NCBI RefSeq assembly: GCF_002277815.1
Contig: NZ_NKJI01000005.1
Span: 248,001-312,000 of the forward strand
Direction: 5' to 3'
DNA from: Pseudomonas sp. ERMR1:02
Lineage (GTDB): Bacteria; Pseudomonadota; Gammaproteobacteria; Pseudomonadales; Pseudomonadaceae
DNA: 64,000 bases
Of this stretch, positions 53,140 through 59,795 are shown in pieces; position 1 is the stretch's first letter, and each line of letters opens with the position of its first letter. Both the position numbers and the translations under genes were made by a program. The notes below the pieces were generated by a model. That model was not told the DNA's origin and did no database searches. It saw nothing but the letters and a program-made list of their open reading frames with translations.

Positions 53140-53166
53140 AAAATCGGAAAATTCGCCACTGCGCGT

Positions 53167-53196
53167 AAGACATTTCTGAAATCCGTCGAATAGGCT
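53167..53196 (+). promoter_or_regulatory. Candidate promoter of the structured-leader transcript
   Basis: AAGACA (53167-53172), 18 bases, TAGGCT (53191-53196). The spacer contains the near-palindrome ATTTC-T-GAAAT. Both hexamers are only moderate matches. The position, about 80 bases before the first hairpin of the leader, is what makes it a candidate. Confidence 0.35.
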
Positions 53197-53279
53197 ACAG
53201 CGCCTTGCAGCCTTACCTACAACTCTTCCAGAATCCGCCGGCTTGTGCGCTTCGAGGGTCGCCGCTAACTTGAGTCAGG

Positions 53280-53444
53280 TCACTGATGATCAGTGATCGG
53301 GTTTAGTAGCCCGTCCCAAATAAGCGCATTTGCGCTCCTGATAGGCAGGTATATCCATACCTGCCCTTGACGGTAGCTGTGCGCAGGGCGCCTTCGGGCG
53401 CGCCGGGATACTTGGGCCGGTCTACTAACCTGCGTACAGCTGCC
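53280..53444 (+). ncRNA. Structured leader RNA upstream of the DUF6124-type gene
   Basis: By hand this region folds into: hairpin TCACTGA-TGA-TCAGTGA (53280-53296); P1 CGGG/CCCG with loop TTTAGTAG (53298-53313); P2 AGCGC/GCGCT (53323-53336); P3 GGCAGGTAT-ATCC-ATACCTGCC (53344-53365). A 16-bp closing stem follows, 53372-53387 with 53429-53444, with two G-U pairs. It encloses GCGCC-TTCG-GGCGC (53388-53401) and GCCGG/CCGGT (53402-53421). The P1 loop (53303-53309, TTAGTAG) is fully complementary to CTACTAA at 53422-53428, the single-stranded junction. The structure ends 26 bases before the start codon. From memory, similar sequence precedes related small genes in other pseudomonads. It could be a riboswitch-like or protein-binding leader, or a stable RNA of its own. 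Confidence 0.65.
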
Positions 53445-53470
53445 ACCCTTCTTTTTCAGGACGCTGACTC

Positions 53471-53734
53471 ATGACCCATACGCCAAATCCACCGGACACT
53501 GATCCGGACGCGCCACACCAACCCAGCCCGATCTTCCTCATTGCCCCCGATATCGACAACCACACCCTGCTCGAATACGCCTGTGTATCGCTGGCATCAG
53601 CAAACGTTATGGCGAGTGACTTCGCTAGAGACCTGAAGGGATCGCAAGGCCACACGCTATTGGGCATTCAGCAGTCGATCATGCTGGGAGAAATGGCGGT
53701 AAATCGGGTGTTGGATAACCTCGATCCACCATGA
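53471..53734 (+). CDS. Small DUF6124/DUF3077-type protein
   Basis: This 87-residue acidic protein has a Pro/Asp-rich start (MTHTPNPPDTDPDAPHQPSP), the core IFLIAPDIDNHTLLEYACVS and LASANVMASDFARDLKGSQG, then a helix ending LGEMAVNRVLDNLDPP. The pattern matches the small Pseudomonas family I know as DUF6124 (close to DUF3077); no function is established. AGGA 9 bases before the ATG serves as ribosome-binding site, just beyond the structured leader. The stop overlaps the next start by 4 bases (ATGA). Confidence 0.75.
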   Translation: MTHTPNPPDTDPDAPHQPSPIFLIAPDIDNHTLLEYACVSLASANVMASDFARDLKGSQGHTLLGIQQSIMLGEMAVNRVLDNLDPP

Positions 53735-53970
53735 CCGATCAATTCTGCCGCTGGGACTCTGCCGAGTACCTGAAAACCGAAGAGGACATCGCAGAATATC
53801 TGCGTGCTTGCATGGAAGTGGGTGGAGATGATCCAGAATTCATCGCCAAGGCGTTTGAGGTTATCTCGCGTGCTCGTGGTTTACGAGCAATGTTCCCGAA
53901 AGGGGCTTGTGAAACTCTGAGGATCCTGGGAAACCAGCCATCGCAGAGCCAGGCAGGTAAAGGGCGATGA
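53731..53970 (+). pseudogene. Truncated addiction-module antidote-like protein
   Basis: In this 79-residue protein, the first 49 or so residues (MTDQFCRWDSAEYLKTEEDI, AEYLRACMEVGGDDPEFIAK, ISRARG) match the N-terminus of the HigA-like addiction-module antidote family. The helix-turn-helix that should follow the RARG (normally of the type MTQ-ARETGLSREGLYKALSG) is replaced by a degenerate stretch (LRAMFPKGACETLRILG). The family is about 95-100 residues long. No RelE/HigB-type toxin gene is adjacent. It overlaps the DUF6124-type gene by 4 bases. It is either a decayed antitoxin or a domain kept for another use. Confidence 0.6.
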
Positions 53971-53990
53971 CAAGCCGACCTGCCTGCGAA

Positions 53991-54017
53991 GGGGCGCCGA
54001 AAGGCGCCCCTTGTCGT
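53991..54017 (+). terminator. Probable terminator of the two-gene unit
   Basis: GGGGCGCC-GAAA-GGCGCCCC forms a perfect eight-pair stem with a GNRA loop, followed by a weak T-rich tail (TTGTCGTTT). A second hairpin, GGCAGGT/ACCTGCC, lies just before it. Confidence 0.65.
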
Positions 54018-54027
54018 TTCTGGCGTT

Positions 54028-54123
54028 GATCGTTGAATGCCTCAACGGACGCCTTGCGTTCGGCTCCGGATGGGACGCAGAGCGTCCCGGGCTGCATTCC
54101 CACGCAGGAGCGTGGGAACGATC
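54028..54123. repeat. 110-bp palindromic repeat, copy 4, left arm damaged
   Basis: Starts GATCGTTGAATGCCTCAACG, so the CCCACGCTCTGCGTGGGAA part of the left arm is missing. The right arm is nearly intact (GCATTCCCACGCAGGAGCGT, one inserted G). It can no longer form the full palindrome. Confidence 0.8.
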
Positions 54124-54148
54124 ACATCCGGGGGAGGGCAGGACCCCT

Positions 54149-54248
54149 TGTAGGAGCGAGCCTGCTCGCGAAAAACATCTGGACAACGCGGGCATTCAGG
54201 CAGAACGCGTTATCGTTGACGTCCATCGCGAGCAGGCTCGCTCCTACA
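54149..54248. repeat. Paired REP element, GCTCGCGATGG subtype
   Basis: TGTAGGAGCGAGCCTGCTCGCG and inverted CGCGAGCAGGCTCGCTCCTACA, with a long centre containing ACGCGGGCATTCAGGCAGAA. It lies 2 bases from the stop of the last aryl-polyene cluster gene. Confidence 0.87.
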
Positions 54249-54250
54249 GG

Positions 54251-55477
54251 TTACGGCCAGCGCTTGAATATCAACGACGTATTCACCCCGCCAAACGCAA
54301 AATTATTGTTCATCACAAACTGATTACTCATCTGCCTGAACTCACCGCGCAGGTAGTCGAGTTTGCCGCAGTTCGGATCAACTTCGTCCAGGTTGAGGGT
54401 GTGCACATACAGGTCGCGGTTGAGCATTTCGATGCTGAACCAGGATTCCAGCGCACCGCAGGCGCCGAGGGTGTGGCCGAGGAAGCTTTTCTGCGAGCTG
54501 ATCGGCATGTGTTCGCCGAACAGGCTGCTGGTGGCCTGGGTTTCGGCGATGTCTCCCTGTTCGGTCGCCGTGCCGTGACCGTTTACATAACCGATATCCG
54601 ACGGCTTCAGGCCGGCGTCTTCCAGCGCCAGCTCCATGGCCCGGCGCATGGTGACTTGCTCCGGCCGGGTGGTGTGCTGGCCGTCGGCGTTGCTGCCGAA
54701 GCCAACGATCTCGGCATGGATATGCGCGCCACGCGCCAGGGCGTGTTCGAGTTCTTCCAGCACCAGCATGCCACCGCCTTCACCGATCACCAGACCGTCG
54801 CGGGCGCTGTCGTAAGGGCGTGGGGACAATTGCGGGGTATCGTTTTTCAGGCTGGTGGCGTAGAGCGCGTCGAAGACCATGGCTTCGGTCGGGCACAGCT
54901 CCTCGGCACCACCGGCGAGCATCAGCGGCAGGCGTCCGAACTTGATCGCCTCGTAGGCATAGCCGATACCCTGACTGCCGCTGGTGCAGGCGCTGGAGGT
55001 GGGGATCAGTCGACCGGTAAGGCCGAAGAAGATGCTGATATTGGCCGCCGTGGTGTGCGGCATCATGCGCACGTAGGAGTTGGCGTTCAGGCCTTCAGCC
55101 ACTGAGTTGAGCAGCATGTTGCCGAACGCCTTGATCTCGTCGGTACTGCCGGTGGACGAGCCGCAGGCGACGCCCATGCGCCCGTCCTTGATCGATTCGT
55201 CGCCAAGCAATCCGGCGTCGGCCAGCGCTTGTTCCGCCGCGCCGACCGCCAGCCGTGATACACGGCCCATGCTGCGCAATTGTTTGCGCGTCCAGTGGCT
55301 CGGTACTTTGAAATCGTCGATGGGGCCGGCCAGGCGGGTGTTGAGTTCGGTGAAGCGATCCCACTCGTCCATCCGGCGGATACCGCTGCGGTTGGCCGCA
55401 AAGTGGCCGGCGATGGTGTCCCAATCGCTGCCCAGTGAGGTGATGCCGGCCATGCCGGTGACGACGACGCGCTTCAT
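54251..55477 (-). CDS. Beta-ketoacyl-ACP synthase, aryl-polyene type (ApeR-like)
   Basis: The 408-residue FabF-type ketosynthase has its active-site Cys164 in PTSSACTSGSQ, His300 in NGHGTATEQGD and His334 in SFLGHTLGACGALE, so the triad is complete. It is the last gene of a KS-DH-KR-KS set whose order matches apeO-apeP-apeQ-apeR of aryl-polyene clusters. Its ATG overlaps the ketoreductase stop by 4 bases. The role is inferred from cluster context: elongation of an ACP-bound aryl polyene. Confidence 0.85.
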   Translation of the reverse strand: MKRVVVTGMAGITSLGSDWDTIAGHFAANRSGIRRMDEWDRFTELNTRLAGPIDDFKVPSHWTRKQLRSMGRVSRLAVGAAEQALADAGLLGDESIKDGRMGVACGSSTGSTDEIKAFGNMLLNSVAEGLNANSYVRMMPHTTAANISIFFGLTGRLIPTSSACTSGSQGIGYAYEAIKFGRLPLMLAGGAEELCPTEAMVFDALYATSLKNDTPQLSPRPYDSARDGLVIGEGGGMLVLEELEHALARGAHIHAEIVGFGSNADGQHTTRPEQVTMRRAMELALEDAGLKPSDIGYVNGHGTATEQGDIAETQATSSLFGEHMPISSQKSFLGHTLGACGALESWFSIEMLNRDLYVHTLNLDEVDPNCGKLDYLRGEFRQMSNQFVMNNNFAFGGVNTSLIFKRWP

Positions 55478-56205
55478 CAGCAGAGGCCTCCATTGACGGC
55501 CAGAACCTGCCGGGTGATGTACGAGGCTTCCGCCGACATCAGGAAATTAACAGCGCCGGCCACCTCTTCAGGGGTGCCCATGCGTTGTGCGGGGATCATT
55601 TTCATCAGTTCTTCCACCGGCACGTTTTCGTCGAGCATCGCGGTGTCGATCAGGCCGGGTGCGACACAGTTGACGGTAATTTTGCGCTTGCCCAATTCGA
55701 TCGCCAATGCCTTCGCCGCGCCGATCAAACCGGCCTTGGAAGCGCTGTAGTTAACCTGGCCACGGTTGCCGATCAGCCCGGACACCGAAGTGATACAGAC
55801 AATTCGCCCGGCGGCGCGACGACGGATCATCGGCATCATCACCGGGTGCAGCACGTTATAGAAACCGTCCAGGTTGGTGCGCATCACCACATCCCAATCT
55901 TCCTCGCTCAGCGCCGGAAAAGCACCGTCACGCGTCAGGCCGGCGTTGAGCACCACGCCGTAATAGGCACCGTGGGTTTCCACATCGGCTTCCAGAATGG
56001 CTTTGCACTTGGCGCGCTCGGATACGTCGAATTGCAGAATGCGTGCATTGCGTCCCAAGGTCTGGATTTCGCCCTGAACTGCCTTGGCGTCCGCCAGCCC
56101 GCTACGGCAATGCAGCACGATGTCATGCCCGGCCTGGGCCAGCCGCAGGGCGATGGCGCGGCCGATACCACGGCTGGAACCGGTGACCAGTACGGATTCA
56201 GTCAT
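55477..56205 (-). CDS. 3-ketoacyl-ACP reductase, FabG family (ApeQ-like)
   Basis: The 242-residue short-chain dehydrogenase has the cofactor motif VLVTGSSRGIGRAIALRLA at the start, and NAG in VVLNAGLTRDG. The catalytic Ser lies in ITSVSGLIGNRG, and Tyr and Lys in YSASKAG. It reduces the 3-keto intermediate of polyene extension, by context. Its start overlaps the dehydratase stop by 4 bases (ATGA), and its stop overlaps the next ketosynthase. Confidence 0.87.
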   Translation of the reverse strand: MTESVLVTGSSRGIGRAIALRLAQAGHDIVLHCRSGLADAKAVQGEIQTLGRNARILQFDVSERAKCKAILEADVETHGAYYGVVLNAGLTRDGAFPALSEEDWDVVMRTNLDGFYNVLHPVMMPMIRRRAAGRIVCITSVSGLIGNRGQVNYSASKAGLIGAAKALAIELGKRKITVNCVAPGLIDTAMLDENVPVEELMKMIPAQRMGTPEEVAGAVNFLMSAEASYITRQVLAVNGGLC

Positions 56206-56675
56206 GGCTGCGTTCCTTGTGAAGAGCCTTGTGGCTCATGAAGATATTGAGCTGCCTGAGGCGGGCGATACACGTTCAGACGGGCGGTGGCATGAATGCC
56301 CGGCGCGTTGATGTGGCATTCGAACACGCCCATGCCGTTGTCGTCTTCCAGGGAGCGAAGGCCATGGATGGTCAGTTCGGTGCCGGCCGGAAAGCTTTCG
56401 ACGTTGCATTCGAACTTGCGACTGCCCAGCAGAAAGCCGAGTTCCACTGCATCACCGCGCTGGCGCGCACGGCAACCGGCGAAAGCAGCGACGCTTTGGG
56501 CCATCAGTTCAATGCCGACCCAGGCCGGCAGGCTGCCATCGGGGCGATTGAACAGACCGTTGGGTTTGACCGTGAGGCGGGTGTAAATCTGCTCCTCATC
56601 GAACGCCAGGATCTGATCGATAAGGATCATGTCGCCAGCGTGGGGCAGTAGTTCGGCGAGAGGCCAGTCAATCAT
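56202..56675 (-). CDS. Hotdog-fold 3-hydroxyacyl-ACP dehydratase (ApeP-like)
   Basis: The 157-residue protein with FabA/FabZ-like features has LLPHAGDMILIDQILAFDEE, with the His that acts in catalysis in this fold. GSLPAWVGIELMAQSVAAFAG follows on the central helix with the acidic residue. It is predicted to dehydrate the 3-hydroxyacyl chain to the trans-enoyl product without later reduction, giving conjugated double bonds. It overlaps the upstream ketosynthase by 8 bases and the ketoreductase by 4. Confidence 0.82.
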   Translation of the reverse strand: MIDWPLAELLPHAGDMILIDQILAFDEEQIYTRLTVKPNGLFNRPDGSLPAWVGIELMAQSVAAFAGCRARQRGDAVELGFLLGSRKFECNVESFPAGTELTIHGLRSLEDDNGMGVFECHINAPGIHATARLNVYRPPQAAQYLHEPQGSSQGTQP

Positions 56676-57866
56676 GGGCGTCTCCGATAATCAGGCTGAC
56701 GTTGTTGCCACCGAAAGCGAAGGAATTGCTCATCAGGTAGCGGGGACCAGTGGACATCAGGCGACTGGCTGGGGTCACCCAATTCAGGGCGGGCAAATCA
56801 GGGTCCGGTTGGCCGTCCCATATGTGCGGTGGCAGGGCATATTCGCGGTTACTTGCGCTCAGGCTCAACCAGCAGAACGCCGCTTCCAGCGCACCGGCCG
56901 CGCCGAGGGTGTGGCCGGTCATCGGTTTGGTCGACGAGCAGGGGACGCCAGTCGGGAACAGCGTATTTACCGCCGAGCTTTCCATGGCGTCATTGTGTCG
57001 AGTGGCGGTGCCGTGCAGGTTCAGGTAATCGATCTGCCCGGGTTGCAGGTTCGCGCGACTCAAGGCTTTGCGCATCGCTTGCAAGGCGCCACGGCCAGTC
57101 GGTTCCGGTGCGGAAATGTGATGCGCATCGGAGCTCGCGCCACTGCCGAGCAGGGCAATCGGTTGGTTGCCGCCAGGCTGCTTGCTCATCAGAAACAGCA
57201 CGGCCGCTTCACCAATATTGATGCCGTTGCGATTTACCGAAAATGGATTGCAGCGTTGGTCGGAAACCGCCTCCAGCGCTGTGAACCCGTTGAGAGTCAG
57301 CTTGCACAGGCTGTCGACCCCGCCGCACAGCACTACGTCGCACACATCCAGATCCAGCAGGCGTTGGGCACTCATCAGCGCGCGGGCACTGGAGGTGCAG
57401 GCAGTGGAAATCACATAAGCCGGGCCGCTCAATTGCAGCCAGTCGGCGAGGAAGTTTGCCGGCGCACTCAGTTCCTGTTGCTGGTAGTCGTACTCGACCG
57501 GGAACTGCTGCTCGCGGATGTAATGAGTCAGGCCCTGGCTGGCTTCCTCGATGCCCGAGGTACTGGTGCCCAGCACGACACCGATGCGGTCGCGGCCAAA
57601 GGTCTGGATCGCTTGATCGATGTCCTGGCGAATTTGCAGGGCGGCTTCCATCAGCAACTGATTGTTGCGGGTGTTTTGCCGGGATAGCCCGGCGGGAATC
57701 GCCGCCAGCTCGCCACGCACCGCCCCTACCGGCAACGACCGCTCTGGCACCCAGCCAGCTTCGCTGCGCATGCCGGAGCAATCGCCGGCAAACAGGTTGC
57801 GCGCGACTTCGTCCTTGTCACGCCCCAGTGCGCAGATAACCCGAGGGCATTCAGGTAGGCAGTCAT
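56668..57866 (-). CDS. Beta-ketoacyl-ACP synthase (ApeO-like), frameshifted near the start
   Basis: This ketosynthase would have 399 residues once corrected. It has active-site Cys in ISTACTSSARA, His in NLHGTATRHND and His in PMTGHTLGAAGALE. The natural start is the ATG at 57866, which overlaps the lipoprotein stop by 4 bases and reads MTAYLNALG. After nine codons the frame is lost at a run of three Gs (plus 57840-57842); one more G would give the family continuation VICALGRDKDEVARNLF, which is in the next frame. As sequenced only an unlikely GTG start at 57879 (MGRHHDCLPECP) joins the main frame. Probably a base-call error; possibly a real mutation. Confidence 0.85.
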
Positions 57867-58351
57867 GGTGCCTCCCCACTCAACGGCGTCACTTGGTATT
57901 TCGGGCCTTTGGGCAGATTCAATTCGAAGCTCATCGGTTGTGAATAACGGACGTCCCAGCGATCGGGTAACAAGCGTTGCGTCCCATGTTGCCAGGAGCC
58001 TGGATAATTCGCGGAAAGCTCGTCTTTAGGCGTCAGCGCAAACAGCAACGCAGCGAAAAGCTCCCGGGCTTCTGGATTGGGCGGTAGTAATCCGTCAGCG
58101 TGCCATTCACCGGCCACCAGTTTCTGACGTGCCTGAGGAATACCAAGCAGGTCCATCATCGACCAGCGAATGGCCGGCCCTTCACGCTGGATCACCAGCA
58201 CCCAGTCCTGGCGCTGTTCGGCTTGCAGTCGCTGGATGTGCAGTTGCAGCGGCAATGACAGATTCGGCGTTTGCTCGGGCAAGGGCGCCCGACTGGCGCA
58301 TGCGCTCAACAACAAGACACAACCCAGTAGCAGAAATCTCAGAATGCCCAC
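57863..58351 (-). CDS. DUF3261 family outer-membrane lipoprotein of the aryl-polyene cluster
   Basis: The 162-residue lipoprotein has a signal peptide with lipobox LLSAC (GILRFLLLGCVLLLSACASR). The beta-rich body, with WVLVIQREGPAIRWSMMDLL and a C-terminal SFELNLPKGPKYQVTP, matches the DUF3261 proteins found in aryl-polyene clusters. The start is taken as the GTG at 58351, immediately after a REP element whose end (CAGGGATA) supplies the only purine-rich sequence in front of it. The longer open frame through the REP is rejected. Confidence 0.75.
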   Translation of the reverse strand: MGILRFLLLGCVLLLSACASRAPLPEQTPNLSLPLQLHIQRLQAEQRQDWVLVIQREGPAIRWSMMDLLGIPQARQKLVAGEWHADGLLPPNPEARELFAALLFALTPKDELSANYPGSWQHGTQRLLPDRWDVRYSQPMSFELNLPKGPKYQVTPLSGEAP

Positions 58352-58357
58352 TATCCC

Positions 58358-58457
58358 TGTAGGAGCGAGCTTGCTCGCGATGGACGTCAACGATAACGCG
58401 CGCTGTCTGAATAAGCGCGTTGTACAGACGTTTTTCGCGAGCAAGCTCGCTCCTACA
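58358..58457. repeat. Paired REP element inside the aryl-polyene operon
   Basis: TGTAGGAGCGAGCTTGCTCGCG and inverted CGCGAGCAAGCTCGCTCCTACA, with centre GCGCGCTGTCTGAATAAGCG. It sits 6 bases before the lipoprotein start and 31 bases after the micro-ORF stop. Confidence 0.88.
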
Positions 58458-58488
58458 GGTGAGTGCGTTGAGCGACTGGCAGTGAACA

Positions 58489-58551
58489 TTAAAGAGCACC
58501 TTCCAACGGTTTTCGCACAACCACATTGTAGTTGTCGCTCAAATAACTCAT
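58489..58551 (-). CDS. 20-codon micro-ORF at the flavoprotein stop
   Basis: The ATG overlaps the flavoprotein TGA (ATGA), as at nearly every other junction in this operon. AAGGG lies about 9 bases upstream. The frame reads MSYLSDNYNVVVRKPLEGAL and ends in TAA. It could be the start of a gene truncated before or with insertion of the REP, or a genuine tiny peptide. I do not recognise the peptide. Confidence 0.35.
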   Translation of the reverse strand: MSYLSDNYNVVVRKPLEGAL

Positions 58552-59795
58552 GTCGCATCCCTTGCACAGAATTCTGAAATCACCTTCAACCGACGCTTGG
58601 CTTCACTGACGAACGGGTTGCGTTCGTCCCAGGCATAGCCGGCCAGAATCGAACTGATCATGCGGCGGATCTCCGGCGAACTACCCTCGTGGAAAATCAC
58701 GTCCTGGAAGGTCCCGGTGTACCAGCCTTCGACGTAGCAGCGGAAGGTATCGACGCCGCGTTTGAGCGGTTCGGCGAACTCCCGTTGCCAGTCGACGGTT
58801 TCGCCTTGCAACTGGCGGTGCAGAACGCCCGCAGCCATGCTCGCCGAACGCATGGCGATGGTGACGCCGGATGAGAACACCGGGTCGAGGAATTCCGCCG
58901 CGTTGCCCAGCAGCGCAAAACCGGGCCCATGCAGGGTTTTGACGTTGGCCGAGTAACCGCCGATGGTTCGCGCTGGCGTGTCCCACTCGGCGTTGTTCAG
59001 CACACTGCAAAGGCTTGGTGTTTCGGCTATGAACCCACGCAAGCAATCGTCCAGATTGTCGGTGCGCCCCTCGAAGTGTTCGGCGGCCGCGACCACGCCT
59101 ACCGAGCATCGCCCGTTGCTGAACGGGATGGTCCAGAACCAGATATCGCGCTTGGTTGGGTGGGTAGTGATGAGGATCTTGGTGCGATCGAAATTCGGGC
59201 TTTCGATTTTGTCCTCAACGTGGGTGAACACGGCTTGGCGCACCGGGAAATTCGACGGTGCTTCAAGGTCGAGCAGGCGTGGCAGGACGCGACCGTAACC
59301 GCTGGCATCGAGCATGAAATGAGCCTCGATGCGGTATTCGCTGCCGTCCTCGCGGCGCACGCCAAGCCGCGGTTTGGCTTGATCGATGTCGACGCTGACG
59401 ATGGCTTCGCCGTAGCGAATTTCAACGCCTTGCAGTACAGCTTGATCGGCCAGCAGTTTGTCGAAATCGGCGCGTTGCACCTGAAACGTCGTCGGCTTGC
59501 CCTGGGTGAAGGTGTCGCCAAAATCGAAGTCGCTGTACTGCTCGCCCCAGGCAAAGGCGGCGCCGGTCTTAAGCTGAAAACCAGCGGCGTTGACGGCGTC
59601 AAGCATGCCTGCCTCTTCGACGAAATCCAGGCAATGGCACAGCAGGCTTTCGCCGATGGAAAACCGTGGGAAATGCTGTCGCTCGATCACCAGCACATCG
59701 TGACCCTTGCGCTTGAGCAGCGCGGCGGCGATGGCGCCCGATGGGCCTGCACCGATGACCACGATCTGGCGATGTTCCGTTTCAACGGTTGACAT
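58548..59795 (-). CDS. FAD-dependent oxidoreductase, halogenase-like
   Basis: The 415-residue flavoprotein has the FAD motif VVIGAGPSGAIAAALL (12-27), an ERQHFPRFSIGESLL segment, Lys76 in FQLKTGAAF, WFWTIP at 219-224 and GNAAEFLDPVFSSGV with the second FAD contact. GxGxxG, a Lys near 76-79 and WxWxIP are the hallmark motifs of flavin-dependent halogenases. Relatives without halogenase activity share them, so the reaction is open. Brominated polyenes (xanthomonadins) give a precedent for halogenation in this class of product. It overlaps the antiporter gene by 14 bases. Confidence 0.8.
   Translation of the reverse strand: MSTVETEHRQIVVIGAGPSGAIAAALLKRKGHDVLVIERQHFPRFSIGESLLCHCLDFVEEAGMLDAVNAAGFQLKTGAAFAWGEQYSDFDFGDTFTQGKPTTFQVQRADFDKLLADQAVLQGVEIRYGEAIVSVDIDQAKPRLGVRREDGSEYRIEAHFMLDASGYGRVLPRLLDLEAPSNFPVRQAVFTHVEDKIESPNFDRTKILITTHPTKRDIWFWTIPFSNGRCSVGVVAAAEHFEGRTDNLDDCLRGFIAETPSLCSVLNNAEWDTPARTIGGYSANVKTLHGPGFALLGNAAEFLDPVFSSGVTIAMRSASMAAGVLHRQLQGETVDWQREFAEPLKRGVDTFRCYVEGWYTGTFQDVIFHEGSSPEIRRMISSILAGYAWDERNPFVSEAKRRLKVISEFCARDAT

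Noticed and set aside
53731..53970. The two small genes at 53471-53970 as an active toxin-antitoxin pair
   Set aside because: The upstream protein does not resemble a RelE/HigB toxin and the antidote lacks its DNA-binding part, so a working pair is not supported.
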